From the NCBI GenBank assembly GCA_037143175.1, contig JBAWZF010000007.1:22003-86002 (forward strand): a stretch of DNA of 64,000 bases, given 5' to 3'. Within the stretch, counting starts at the first letter, position 1; each line of letters opens with the position of its first letter. Shown piece by piece: positions 31,666 to 40,563 of this stretch. The notes beneath the pieces were generated by a model, which was given only the letters and a program-made list of their open reading frames with translations, searched no databases and was not told the origin of the DNA. This DNA is from a bacterium (GTDB taxonomy: Bacteria > Verrucomicrobiota > Kiritimatiellia > CAIKKV01 > CAITUY01). The position numbers were made by a program, and so were the translations under genes.

Positions 31666-32289
31666 ATGGGTAGATATACTGGACCAGCATGCAGGCTTTG
31701 TCGCCGTGAAGGTATGAAGCTGTTTTTGAAGGGGGATCGTTGCCGTATGGCAAAGTGTCCTATTGAAACCGGGCGTCCGGCCCCGGGTATGCACGGCGCG
31801 CGTCCTTCCAAGAAGACGGATTATTGCGTTCAGTTGCGTGAAAAGCAACGGTTGCGTCGTTCTTACGGTTTGCGCGAAGGGCAGTTCAAGCTTTTCTTCG
31901 AGCGAGCGGCGAGCAAGCGTGGCGTAACAGGCGAGATGTTGTTGCAGTTGCTTGAAATGCGGCTTGATAATCTGGCTTATCGTCTTGGCTTTGGAGCTTC
32001 GCGACGTGCGGCAAGACAGCTTGTTTTGCACGGGCATTTCACGGTCAATGGCCGTCGTGCGGATGTGCCTTCCATGACGTTGAAAGTGGGCGACAAGATT
32101 GAAGTTAAGGGGCGCAAACAAAGTCAGGAAGCCGTGAAGCGAGTGGTGGATGCCAAGGGGCGGGAAGCTGCTTCCTGGTTGACGCTGGATAAGGATGCGC
32201 TTAAGGGTGAAGTGATTCGCATTCCTACACGTGAAGAAATTGCGCCGTTGGTCAATGAACAGTTGATCGTTGAATTGTACTCTAAGTAA
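31666..32289 (+). CDS. rpsD: 30S ribosomal protein S4
   Basis: 16S 5'-domain assembly protein; in E. coli it represses the alpha operon. It has 207 residues from the ATG at 31,666 with ACAGGAGA upstream (MGRYTGPACRLCRREGMKLFLKG). The frame is open earlier, into rpsK, but lacks similarity. It has N-terminal cysteines of the zinc form (CRLC ... C ... C), then LEMRLDNLAYRLGFGASRRAARQLVLHGHFTVNG, the S4 domain. Confidence 0.97.
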   Translation: MGRYTGPACRLCRREGMKLFLKGDRCRMAKCPIETGRPAPGMHGARPSKKTDYCVQLREKQRLRRSYGLREGQFKLFFERAASKRGVTGEMLLQLLEMRLDNLAYRLGFGASRRAARQLVLHGHFTVNGRRADVPSMTLKVGDKIEVKGRKQSQEAVKRVVDAKGREAASWLTLDKDALKGEVIRIPTREEIAPLVNEQLIVELYSK

Positions 32290-32340
32290 AGATATTCGTG
32301 CCGGGGAATGGTGAAACTGTTTCCGGGGAAGGACTGAATC

Positions 32341-33363
32341 ATGCCAATCAGACTGAGCAAATTCGAGATGCCCAAGCGGTTAGTAAAGGACGAAGCTTCA
32401 GCCACGCCAACGTTTGCGCGGTTTGTTGCCGAGCCGCTTGAAGTGGGCTATGGGCGCACCATTGGGAATTCTTTGCGCCGGGTGTTGTTGTCTTCCCTGG
32501 AGGGAGCTGCAATTTCATCGGTGCGGATTGAGGGGGCTCCTCATGAGTTCTGCTCGCTACCAGGGGTTGTGGAAGATGTGACGGATATTATCCTGAACCT
32601 TAAAAAGGTGTTACTCAAGGCGCAGAGCCGTGAGTCTCGCCTTTTGCACCTGAAAGTAAAGGGTGCCCGTGAGGTCAAGGCGGGAGATATTCAAACCGAT
32701 GGGACCATTGAGGTGTTAAACCCCAATCAACACATCGCGACGCTGGCTTCGGACGGGGTTCTGGATATGACCTTGGAAATTCGGGTCGGGCGTGGCTTTT
32801 GCCCTGCCGAGTTGAACAAGAAGGACAATCAGGATATCGGTCGTATTCCGATTGATTCGATTTTTTCTCCTGTCAAACGCGTGAATTTCTTTATCGAAAA
32901 CACCCGCGTGGGTCAGCGGACGGATTATGACAAACTCATTATGGAAGTGACCTCGGATGGTCGTATTTCTCCTGATGATGCGTTGACTGTTTCGGCCGCA
33001 GTGTTGCGCCACCACCTTGATGTGTTCGTTGACTACGATAAGAATGTGGTTGAGTTTGAGGATGTGGAAGCCAAGGTTGATCTTGAGCGTGATCAGATGC
33101 TTAAGACCCTCAACATGAGCGTTAATGAAATTGAGTTGAGCGTTCGTGCGGCCAATTGTCTGAACAACGCCAATATCACGACCGTCGGGCATTTGGCCCA
33201 AAAGTCAGAGGCTGAGATGCTGAAATATCGTAATTTTGGCAAAAAATCTCTGAATGAAATTAAGGCCAAATTAACGGATCTCGGGTTAAGCCTCGGGATG
33301 AAATTCGACGAGGATCTGGTGAAAGCCATGAGAGGGCTTGAAGCCAATAAAGATAGCGAATAG
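32341..33363 (+). CDS. rpoA: DNA-directed RNA polymerase subunit alpha
   Basis: Dimerising scaffold of RNA polymerase, 340 residues. The N-terminal domain has G-R-T-I-G-N-S-L-R-R-V-L-L-S-S-L-E-G-A-A-I and EFCSLPGVVEDVTDIILNLK. The C-terminal domain has the DNA/activator-binding helix-hairpin-helix (L-S-V-R-A-A-N-C-L, YRNFGKKSLNEIKAKL). Lies in its canonical place between rpsD and rplQ. Confidence 0.98.
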   Translation: MPIRLSKFEMPKRLVKDEASATPTFARFVAEPLEVGYGRTIGNSLRRVLLSSLEGAAISSVRIEGAPHEFCSLPGVVEDVTDIILNLKKVLLKAQSRESRLLHLKVKGAREVKAGDIQTDGTIEVLNPNQHIATLASDGVLDMTLEIRVGRGFCPAELNKKDNQDIGRIPIDSIFSPVKRVNFFIENTRVGQRTDYDKLIMEVTSDGRISPDDALTVSAAVLRHHLDVFVDYDKNVVEFEDVEAKVDLERDQMLKTLNMSVNEIELSVRAANCLNNANITTVGHLAQKSEAEMLKYRNFGKKSLNEIKAKLTDLGLSLGMKFDEDLVKAMRGLEANKDSE

Positions 33364-33455
33364 TCCTATCTGGAATTCGCGCTGAATTGATGAAAGTGAA
33401 CGACCGGGATGTGGATGAAGTTCCATGCGCGGCGTAAGGATGTCGGGAGTCAGCA

Positions 33456-33920
33456 ATGCGTCACAGAAAAAATATGGTGAAATTGGGTCGGCCTGCAGAA
33501 GCGCGTAAAGCGCTGATGATGTCCATGGTCGGCAGTCTTATTGAAGAACAGCGGATAAAGACAACCTTGCCCAAGGCCAGGTTAGCCCGTGCGTTGGCAG
33601 AGAAGATGGTGACAGTGGCGAAGCGCGCCATCGCTTCTGGAAAGCCTGAGAAAATGTTGCAAGGTAAGCGGAAAGTTTTGGCAGTGCTGCGTCACCGCAA
33701 GCCAATGCTCAAGCTTTTTGACACCATTGCTCCTCAGTACAAGGATCGTTTGGGTGGTTACACCCGGATTACCAAAGTTGGTCGTCGTGGGAGCGATAGC
33801 TCCGAGATGGCGATTCTGGAATGGGTCGATCTTGTCATTGTGAAGAAGGGGCGTAAGGCAAAAGACGCTGCGGCGGGTAACGATGAGCCTGTTGCCGGGG
33901 ATGTCAAAAAGGAGTCATAA
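33456..33920 (+). CDS. rplQ: 50S ribosomal protein L17
   Basis: Large-subunit protein near the tunnel exit, 154 residues. MRHRKNMVKLGRPAEARKALMMSMVGSLIEEQRIKTTLPKARLAR is the family N-terminus; ...GGYTRITKVGRRGSDSSEMAILEWV follows. A Lys/Ala-rich tail of ~20 residues extends it. Last gene of the ribosomal block. Confidence 0.97.
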   Translation: MRHRKNMVKLGRPAEARKALMMSMVGSLIEEQRIKTTLPKARLARALAEKMVTVAKRAIASGKPEKMLQGKRKVLAVLRHRKPMLKLFDTIAPQYKDRLGGYTRITKVGRRGSDSSEMAILEWVDLVIVKKGRKAKDAAAGNDEPVAGDVKKES

Positions 33921-33936
33921 GTCCTTTTTCCATTGT

Positions 33937-33964
33937 GAGGATGATTCTTCCGGGAGAATTCCTC
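33937..33964 (+). promoter_or_regulatory. Hairpin after rplQ
   Basis: Stem GAGGA-tg-ATTCT / AGAAT-TCCTC with a 2-base bulge and loop TCCGGG. No U-tract follows, so it is probably an RNA 3'-end stabiliser or part of a tandem termination region with the terminator just downstream. Confidence 0.4.
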
Positions 33965-33971
33965 ATGTCAG

Positions 33972-34005
33972 AAGACGCCGATAGAGATGTCGGCGTCTTT
34001 TTTTA
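33972..34005 (+). terminator. Intrinsic terminator of the ribosomal superoperon
   Basis: Perfect 10-bp stem AAGACGCCGA (33,972-33,981) / TCGGCGTCTT (33,990-33,999) with an 8-base loop, running into a T-tract (33,998-34,004). It closes the ~30-kb + strand block after rplQ and isolates the NusG paralogue downstream. Confidence 0.9.
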
Positions 34006-34023
34006 TTCGAGGGGGTATTAGTA

Positions 34024-34548
34024 ATGGATGTTCAGATGCTCGATGGCCTCGTTTCTTCCGGCGAAGTGCTTTGGTATGTTTTGTATGTCAAGCCGCGCTG
34101 TGAAAAGAAAATGGCGGGCTACTGCGAGGTTCACGGTGTGGAGTGTGATTTGCCTGTTCGTGAGGAAACCAAAATTTATCAGAGGCGCAAAGTGACGGTT
34201 CATAAGCCGGTTTTTCCAGGCTATGTATTCCTTCGCTTCTCCCAGGATCATAAGCTCACTGTGTTGAAGAGTAATATGGTCGTTCGTATCCTCCCGGTTG
34301 ATAATCAGGAGCAGTTTTATAAAGAATTACAACAGATACGCCAGGCCTTGGCGATCGACCCCACTCTGGATGCCTCGGCGGCCTTCCAGTCCGGACGGCG
34401 TGTTATGATCAAGAGCGGTCCTTTCCAGGGGCTGGAAGGGGTGGTACAGTTGGTCAAAGGTAAAACCAAAGTGGTGCTCAATGTGGATATCATCGGCCGC
34501 GCGATTGCGGTTGAAGTAGGCATGGAATTATTGGAACCAGTGGAGTAA
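34024..34548 (+). CDS. NusG/RfaH-type transcription antitermination paralogue
   Basis: Divergent NusG-family protein of 174 residues with the NGN domain (LWYVLYVKPRCEKKMAGYCE; KPVFPGYVFLRF; VRILPVDNQEQFYKELQQIR) and a C-terminal KOW domain (GPFQGLEGVVQLVKGKTKVVLNVDIIGRAIAVEV). It resembles the specialised UpxY/RfaH/LoaP group that controls particular surface or secondary-metabolite operons more than the housekeeping NusG at 4,431. It is preceded by a terminator and its own GAGGGGG ribosome-binding site, and nspC follows after 15 bp. The target operon is not evident; the surface-protein and envelope genes downstream are candidates only. Confidence 0.88.
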   Translation: MDVQMLDGLVSSGEVLWYVLYVKPRCEKKMAGYCEVHGVECDLPVREETKIYQRRKVTVHKPVFPGYVFLRFSQDHKLTVLKSNMVVRILPVDNQEQFYKELQQIRQALAIDPTLDASAAFQSGRRVMIKSGPFQGLEGVVQLVKGKTKVVLNVDIIGRAIAVEVGMELLEPVE

Positions 34549-34563
34549 TGGCGGAGATGACTC

Positions 34564-35700
34564 ATGGATGTGCGTAAACTGGTGACCCCTTGTTATGTGG
34601 TGGATGAGTCGAAACTGGCGGCCAACCTGGAGCGACTCGATGGAGTTCAGCGGCGGACGGGATGTAAAATCCTTCTGGCCCTGAAAGGGTTTTCCATGTT
34701 CAGCACCTTTCCTCAGATCCGGAAGGTGTTGCCGGGCATTGCCGCGAGTTCCCTGAATGAGGCTCGTCTTGGCTTCGAGGAGTTTGGTCGTGAGGTGCAC
34801 GTTTATGCTCCTGCCTATCGGGCAGATGAATTCGATGAACTCTTGGGCTATGCTTATCACCTGGTATTTAATTCGTTTGCGCAATGGCATCAGTTCAAGC
34901 TGAAGGTGAGTCAATCGGGCAAGTCTGTCCGATGCGGATTACGGGTCAATCCTCAGCACTCCGAAGTGAAAGTAAAACTGTATGATCCCTGTGCGCCAGG
35001 ATCACGGCTGGGGATCACCCTGGACCAGTTTGAAGGGCAGGAGCTATCCGGTTTGTCAGGACTACACTTCCACACCTTATGTGAATTGAATGCGGATGCA
35101 TTGGCGCGGACCCTGCCCGTGGTGGAGGCGAAATTCGGCAAATATTTCAGCGGGCTGGAGTGGATAAACTTTGGCGGGGGGCATCACATCACACGGTCGG
35201 ATTATGATGTCGATCTGTTGTGCCGGGTGATCAATGAGTTTCGCGCGCGATATCCCCATCTCGAAGTCTACTTGGAACCCGGCGAAGCCATTGCCTTGAA
35301 TACCGGGGTGCTTGTCACCTCTGTTTTGGACATCGTGCACAATGAAATCGACATCGCCATTCTGGATACTTCGGCGGCCGCTCACATGCCTGATGTCATC
35401 GAGATGCCGTATCGCCCGGGAATAGTTGGGGCGGGAACCCCGGGGGAGCAGCCTTTCACCTATCGGCTTGGTGGAATGACATGTCTCGCGGGGGATGTGA
35501 TCGGGGATTATTCGTTTGCGGCGCCACTCGCGATCGGCGATAAATTGATCTTTACCGATATGGCTCATTACACCATGGTTAAAAACAACACGTTTAACGG
35601 GGTCGGCTTACCTGCGATTGCAATTTACCATCCGGATCGGGATGACATCGAGGTTGTTCGCCGATTCGGATATGACGATTACCGCAATCGCTTGTCCTGA
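34564..35700 (+). CDS. nspC: Carboxynorspermidine/carboxyspermidine decarboxylase
   Basis: PLP-dependent fold-III decarboxylase, last step of the aspartate-semialdehyde route to (nor)spermidine. It has 378 residues. Near the N-terminus TPCYVVDESKLAANLERL is followed by G-C-K-I-L-L-A-L-K-G-F-S, which holds the PLP lysine. Family blocks are ASSLNEARLGFEEFG, GLRVNPQHSEVKVKLYDPCAPGSRLGI, FHTLCELN, NFGGGHHITRSDYD and LEPGEAIALNTGVL. The partner carboxynorspermidine dehydrogenase is not adjacent. It forms a probable two-gene unit with the NusG paralogue. Confidence 0.93.
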   Translation: MDVRKLVTPCYVVDESKLAANLERLDGVQRRTGCKILLALKGFSMFSTFPQIRKVLPGIAASSLNEARLGFEEFGREVHVYAPAYRADEFDELLGYAYHLVFNSFAQWHQFKLKVSQSGKSVRCGLRVNPQHSEVKVKLYDPCAPGSRLGITLDQFEGQELSGLSGLHFHTLCELNADALARTLPVVEAKFGKYFSGLEWINFGGGHHITRSDYDVDLLCRVINEFRARYPHLEVYLEPGEAIALNTGVLVTSVLDIVHNEIDIAILDTSAAAHMPDVIEMPYRPGIVGAGTPGEQPFTYRLGGMTCLAGDVIGDYSFAAPLAIGDKLIFTDMAHYTMVKNNTFNGVGLPAIAIYHPDRDDIEVVRRFGYDDYRNRLS

Positions 35701-35746
35701 CGGTGTGTCACTGCAGGTTTGGCGGTGAGCAAGAGGAGTGCTGTTC

Positions 35747-38011
35747 ATGAAACGCTTAAATGCTTTGTCGGGCGCTCTAATGGGTGTGTGTGTGTGCGCG
35801 GTCTCTCTGGCCGCAGCTGGCGCCGGGATGGCAGCTCAGGTCGAACCGGACCCTTCTGCAACGCCCTGGAGCCAAGCGCTCCCCTCCGGCCAGTTGAATG
35901 TAGGGGTCCATTTTGGTGACCAGCAGACCGAAACCTTCGGGGATATTCTGATTCCGATTTATCAACGCAGGACGGATCTGGTTTTTATCAACCCGCGGGG
36001 GTCATGGAATGACGATGAGGCCCGGGAGTTCAATTTCGGGCTGGGGGGACGTCATCTCTTCCCGGATAAAAGCATTATTCTCGGGGGTAACCTGTTCTAT
36101 GACCGACGCACTACCACGCTCGACAACACCTTTAATCAAGGCGGATGCGGCGTAGAGTTTTTGAGCCAATGGCTGGATGCCCGTGCCAACTATTATTTTC
36201 CGGAACAGGGTGAAAAAACGGCGGATACCTATATGGTGACACCCGGCACCAGCCAGGAACATACTGAGTACTGGTACGCGCCAACGGCGCAAGGGCATGT
36301 TATCAGTCAATATGGTTACGAGATTACGGATTCTTACAATTTCAAAACCCTTCAGCATTACAGGACTGCCGAACGTGCGATGGATGGATTTGATGCCGAA
36401 ATCGGGTCGCTGCTGCCCATCCCGCTTCTTAAAGATTATGCCGATGTAAAAGTGTTTGTCGGGGCTTATGACTATCATGCCCATTATGGCGATGATATTG
36501 CCGGACTGAAGGGCCGCCTTGAAGTCCGGCCGGTTCCCGCCGTGTATCTGGATGCCGGCTGGGTGGAAGATGAGAAGCTCTTTGGGTCACGGTATTCCGT
36601 TGGGATTCGCGCGGCGTTGCCCTTTAATCTGGCGCGATTGAGCCGGGGTCAGAATCCCTTTGCAGGTGCTCTGGACGGGTTTAAAATGACGGGTACGCGA
36701 GCTCCGTTTGCCTCCCGGATGACAGAGATGGTTGTCCGTGATTTACACGTCCGTACCACTGTGTCGAAACCCGGGGAAGTGGTTGCGGATCGCAGGGTTC
36801 TGGAGAAAGTGTTGGTCTCACATGATCGCAAGGACCACACTGAATTATTGGCGACGGATGTGACGTTTGTGGATGATGACAATCGGAGCGGGCTGCAAAA
36901 TGGAACCTGGGAAAATCCCTATCGCCAAATTAACACTGGCGTTCAAAATGCGGTAGGCAGTCTGGTTTATGTGAATGATGCCGCTCAGCAGTACCGAGAA
37001 AATGTTGTGTTGCAAGAAGGAATCACCCTGTGGGGATCCGGGGCACCTATCTATGGGCGACATGGAATATTCCAAGGCCGCATTTCTCCGGTCGTAAATG
37101 GGGGTGGGGGGCGGCCGGCAATCACTTTGGCCAATCATGTCATGGTGACAGGGTTTGAGCTCATCCAGCCGGCAGGCGTCCCCTCATCCAGCCCTGTTAT
37201 CTTTGGCGAAAATGTGTCAGACGTGATGATTGTGAATAACACGATTCGCGGAAATGGATCCGCTTCAGCCGGGATTGAAATGAACGCATTCAGCATCCCT
37301 GTCTTTGCAGCAACGGTATGGAATAACCGGATCGTAAGTGCCCGGGGGGCCGGGATTGATATCGAGGTCGGGTCGGTTCCCCTGACTGATATTACATTGG
37401 GACAGAATACGGTAACCGGCAACAGCGGGGATGGCATTTCCCTGCAAGCCTTTACGGTCGATGCCACAATCACATTGTCGGATATCATGGCCAATGCCAA
37501 CGGTGGAGCGGGAGCTTTTCTTGATATATACGGTTACAACAGTGTCAACGTCTCCTTTGACAACATGGAGGCCAGTGATAATCACTCCGACGGGATTCAT
37601 GCGATACTGGTTTCAGGCGGGGTGGTCACTGCTGATTTTGTGAATAATCGGCTGATTCGGAATGGTGCGGGTGGCGTGTTCCTTGATCTCAATTCCGGCC
37701 TCAACTCCACGATTGTCGCGAGGGGGAATCGAATTGCCGACAACGTGGCCAATGGGGTTAATTTTCAGACGTTGGCGCCTTGGGACAGTATCTATGACTT
37801 CGGCATGGCGGGCGGCGGGACATCGGACTCTGGTTTGAATGCCCTCTATGGAAATGGCGCTTACCAGATGTCGTTCGTCGGGGCCGGCACTTTGTTTGCC
37901 TCAGGAAACTGGTGGGGGACACCGACTCCTGTGGATAATGTGGACTATCGGGATGAAGGAGGCGGGGTGATTATTCCTGCTCCAGCACTTTCTGTCCCAT
38001 TAACACCCTGA
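35747..38011 (+). CDS. Inverse-autotransporter-like surface protein with beta-helix passenger
   Basis: Large predicted outer-membrane protein of 754 residues. The ATG at 35,747 is preferred over an in-frame GTG at 35,738, which lies on the AAGAGGAG ribosome-binding site. Domains in order: signal peptide (to about residue 31, ...AAGAGMAAQV); an invasin/intimin-type inverse-autotransporter barrel (about 45-310, GDILIPIYQRRTDLVFINPRGSWND, GLGGRHLF, GGNLFYDRR, VEFLSQWLDARANYYFPE); a linker; then a right-handed beta-helix (about 375-745) made of short N-x-I-x-x-N repeats with G-D-G-I-S and S-D-G-I-H turns and a terminal ASGNWWGTP motif. Beta-helix passengers are unusual for inverse autotransporters, whose passengers are mostly Ig-like. 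Its 3' end overlaps the convergent hydrolase gene by 41 bp. Function is probably adhesion or glycan binding (inference). Confidence 0.85.
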   Translation: MKRLNALSGALMGVCVCAVSLAAAGAGMAAQVEPDPSATPWSQALPSGQLNVGVHFGDQQTETFGDILIPIYQRRTDLVFINPRGSWNDDEAREFNFGLGGRHLFPDKSIILGGNLFYDRRTTTLDNTFNQGGCGVEFLSQWLDARANYYFPEQGEKTADTYMVTPGTSQEHTEYWYAPTAQGHVISQYGYEITDSYNFKTLQHYRTAERAMDGFDAEIGSLLPIPLLKDYADVKVFVGAYDYHAHYGDDIAGLKGRLEVRPVPAVYLDAGWVEDEKLFGSRYSVGIRAALPFNLARLSRGQNPFAGALDGFKMTGTRAPFASRMTEMVVRDLHVRTTVSKPGEVVADRRVLEKVLVSHDRKDHTELLATDVTFVDDDNRSGLQNGTWENPYRQINTGVQNAVGSLVYVNDAAQQYRENVVLQEGITLWGSGAPIYGRHGIFQGRISPVVNGGGGRPAITLANHVMVTGFELIQPAGVPSSSPVIFGENVSDVMIVNNTIRGNGSASAGIEMNAFSIPVFAATVWNNRIVSARGAGIDIEVGSVPLTDITLGQNTVTGNSGDGISLQAFTVDATITLSDIMANANGGAGAFLDIYGYNSVNVSFDNMEASDNHSDGIHAILVSGGVVTADFVNNRLIRNGAGGVFLDLNSGLNSTIVARGNRIADNVANGVNFQTLAPWDSIYDFGMAGGGTSDSGLNALYGNGAYQMSFVGAGTLFASGNWWGTPTPVDNVDYRDEGGGVIIPAPALSVPLTP

Positions 38012-38936
38012 GGTGCGCTTCGACAGAAGCCGTGAGCCCCGAAAGACTGTAGCCGCCCTCCAGAACAGAAACCAAACGGCCCATGCAGCAGACATCAGCC
38101 AGTTCCATGGTCATTTGGGTAAGCCTGGCAAATCCCTGCTCTGTGAGGGTTGCGGCGGCCAGTTTGTCATCTCGATGCCCATCGAACCCCGCGGAGATGA
38201 GGATGAACTCAGGCTGAAATCCTGCGACCGCGGGGATTATCACCCTGGCAAAGGACTGTTGGTAATCCGCGTCAGTGGCATCAGCAGGCATGGGCACATT
38301 GAGTGTAAAGCCCTTTCCTGCACCTTCTCCCGTCTCGGAGGCATGCCCGCTATCAGGGGGGTAGAGCGAGTCCTGGTGGAGACTGGCATAAAACACGGAA
38401 GGATCATTGTAAAAGACATTTTGTGTGCCATTCCCATGGTGGATATCCCAGTCGATAATGGCAATCCTGCGCAGGCCGTACCGGTGTTGCAGATATCTGG
38501 CCCCAATGGCGACATTGTTGAAAAAACAGAAGCCCATCGCCCGATCCGGCATTGCATGATGCCCCGGGGGGCGGACAGCGCAGAAGGCATTCTGCACCTG
38601 ATGCAGCATCACTGCGTCCAGGGCGGTGAGCACCGCCCCAGCAGCCATCAGAGCGGCTTCGTAGGTCCCGGGCGAACCCAGTGTCACCTCATCAGGTTTA
38701 AACAGTTTTCCGGTGCTGCTGGCGAGGCGGATCTGGTCAACATAACAAGCGGTGTGGATGGCGGTTATGGCTTCGATGGAGGCCGGTCGGGGTTGGATAT
38801 GGCGGAGCGACTCCCACAGTCCGGTTTCCTTTAAGTGCTTCAGCAGGGCGGTCAGGCGTTGACGCTTTTCCGGGTGGGCCCATCCCGTTTGATGTTTAAG
38901 AAAAACCGGATCATAAAGAAAAGCAGTCTTAAGCAT
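37971..38936 (-). CDS. Histone deacetylase family protein (deacetylase/acetylpolyamine amidohydrolase-like)
   Basis: Zinc-dependent amidohydrolase of the arginase/deacetylase superfamily, 321 residues from the ATG at 38,936. An open frame runs 39 codons further upstream, but that part has no family match. Motifs: RPPGHHAMPDRAMGFCFFNNVA with the catalytic HH pair, I-D-W-D-I-H-H-G-N-G-T-Q-N zinc site, and ILISAGFDGHRDD with the third zinc ligand. Bacterial members deacetylate acetylpolyamines or other small amides; polyamine work is plausible given nspC nearby but unproven. AGGAG lies 12 bases before the start. It runs convergent to the surface protein and overlaps its last codons. Confidence 0.9.
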   Translation of the reverse strand: MLKTAFLYDPVFLKHQTGWAHPEKRQRLTALLKHLKETGLWESLRHIQPRPASIEAITAIHTACYVDQIRLASSTGKLFKPDEVTLGSPGTYEAALMAAGAVLTALDAVMLHQVQNAFCAVRPPGHHAMPDRAMGFCFFNNVAIGARYLQHRYGLRRIAIIDWDIHHGNGTQNVFYNDPSVFYASLHQDSLYPPDSGHASETGEGAGKGFTLNVPMPADATDADYQQSFARVIIPAVAGFQPEFILISAGFDGHRDDKLAAATLTEQGFARLTQMTMELADVCCMGRLVSVLEGGYSLSGLTASVEAHLRVLMGQKVLEQE

Positions 38937-39003
38937 GCTGAGTTCTGGCTCCTGAATTCCGGAGTTGTTACTATTCCCCGGCGCATTCGTCAATCGAATC
39001 CCC

Positions 39004-39250
39004 CTAGGGCAGACACATCTAAATTTCCCCTTATTCTGGCGTATTCGGCTCAAATGCTCAGGTGGGAAGGCTTGTATTTGGAGTGCGGCGGCTTGACGCC
39101 GCTTTTCCCGGCGCGGCTTGACGCGCTGTACTGTCGGCCTGTCAAGCCAGGCCTTATGAAAGCGGCGTCAAGCCGCCGCACTCCAAATCTCCGTCGTCAG
39201 ATTGAGCCAATAAGGCCAGAAATTCGAGAATTTAGATGCGTCTGCCCTAG
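39004..39250. repeat. REP/BIME-like element copy A inside a larger palindrome
   Basis: Core element 39,076-39,188, bounded by TTTGGAG and its inverse ACTCCAAA. It is made of hairpins whose loops carry GGCTTGAC or its complement, flanked by a second layer of inverted arms: 22 bases at 39,004-39,025 match the complement of 39,229-39,250 with a single mismatch. It occupies the divergent gap between the deacetylase-family gene and dapL, so both promoters must lie within or beside it. Confidence 0.85.
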
Positions 39251-39321
39251 CGAATCCCCCTTGATTCCCGCCTCTGACACAGGTATCTTGAAGCCCGTTT
39301 TCAATATCAAGGAGTAATACC

Positions 39322-40542
39322 ATGGACGTTCAGAAATTGTTTGCAGATCGTATTGGCGGCACCTCATTCGGCACCACCAACGAGATTTATAAATTCGAGA
39401 AAATCAAGCGTGCCAAGGCGGCGGCCCGGGCGGCCCGACCCACTGTCGAGTTGCTCGATTTTGGCGTGGGCGAGCCCGATCAGATGGCGCCTGCCCCCAT
39501 CCGGAAAGCACTGAAAAAAGCGGTGGATAATCCTGCCAATCGCGGCTATTCAGATAACGGAATTCGTGAGTTCAAGGTGGCGGCCGCGGACTACATGAGC
39601 AAGTTCTTCGGGGTCACTGATCTGAACCCGGACACGGATATCTGTCACAGCATCGGTTCCAAGCCGGCATTGGCGATGTTGCCCCTCTGCTTCATCAATC
39701 CCGGTGATGTGGCGCTGGTCACGGTGCCTGGCTATCCGGTTCTGGCGACCCACACCCGCTATCTTGGCGGTGAAGTGGTGAAGGTTCCCCTGAAAAAGGA
39801 AAATCATTTTTATCCCGATCTCGATAGCATCGATCCCGCCATTCTGGCGCGTACCAAGTTGTTCTATGTCAATTATCCCAATAATCCAACGGGCGCGGCC
39901 CCGACAGAAGAACTCTTCGATCGCCTGATCGCCTTCGCCCAGAAACACAATATTCTCATTGTACAGGATGCAGCCTATGCCACCTTGGTGTATGGCCAAC
40001 CCCTCTCGATTCTGAGCCGCCCGGGCGGGAAGGATGTTGCGGTTGAACTCCACTCCATGAGCAAGAGTTACAACATGACGGGCTGGCGCCTTGGGTTTGT
40101 GGCTGGCGCCGCACGCATTGTGCAGGCCTATGCTGAAGTGAAGGACAACGTGGACTCCGGGCAATTCAAAGCCATTCAATTGGCCGCTTGCGAAGGGATC
40201 GCCGACAAGAAGCTCGCGGACAAGATCAAGAAGCATTATGAGCGCCGGTTGAAGAAAATCGTCAAGGTCCTCAAGGGCGTGGGCTTTAAGGCGAAAATGC
40301 CCGGTGGCACCTTCTATCTTTACGTTCCGGCTCCGAAGGGGGCGGGCGTCAAGACGTTCCTTACGGCGGAAGATGCCTCGCAATACCTGATTCGCGAGTG
40401 CTCCATCTCCACGGTACCCTGGGATGATGTGGGGCCTTTCCTCCGCTTCTCCGCGACCTTTGAGTCGAAGGATAAAGTGGATGATGATCGCGTGATTGCC
40501 GAGTTGGGTGAGCGCCTGATGAATGCCAATTTGAGATTCTAG
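39322..40542 (+). CDS. dapL: LL-diaminopimelate aminotransferase
   Basis: PLP-dependent class I/II aminotransferase that makes LL-diaminopimelate directly from tetrahydrodipicolinate, giving lysine and the peptidoglycan cross-linker in one step. It has 406 residues. It shows FGVGEPDQMAPAPIRKAL, G-Y-S-D-N-G-I-R-E-F, YVNYPNNPTGAAP, QDAAYATLVYG and the PLP lysine K248 in SKSYNMTGWRLGF. The family includes many related aminotransferases, so DapL is a strong but not certain assignment. DapL is common in Chlamydiae and Verrucomicrobia. AAGGAGT precedes the ATG. Confidence 0.88.
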   Translation: MDVQKLFADRIGGTSFGTTNEIYKFEKIKRAKAAARAARPTVELLDFGVGEPDQMAPAPIRKALKKAVDNPANRGYSDNGIREFKVAAADYMSKFFGVTDLNPDTDICHSIGSKPALAMLPLCFINPGDVALVTVPGYPVLATHTRYLGGEVVKVPLKKENHFYPDLDSIDPAILARTKLFYVNYPNNPTGAAPTEELFDRLIAFAQKHNILIVQDAAYATLVYGQPLSILSRPGGKDVAVELHSMSKSYNMTGWRLGFVAGAARIVQAYAEVKDNVDSGQFKAIQLAACEGIADKKLADKIKKHYERRLKKIVKVLKGVGFKAKMPGGTFYLYVPAPKGAGVKTFLTAEDASQYLIRECSISTVPWDDVGPFLRFSATFESKDKVDDDRVIAELGERLMNANLRF

Positions 40543-40563
40543 TCATCATGTGAGGAGGGCGAG

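Noticed and set aside
38013..38834. 273-codon + strand open frame opposite the deacetylase-family gene
   Set aside because: Antisense shadow of a gene with full catalytic motifs; no ribosome-binding site or family pattern.
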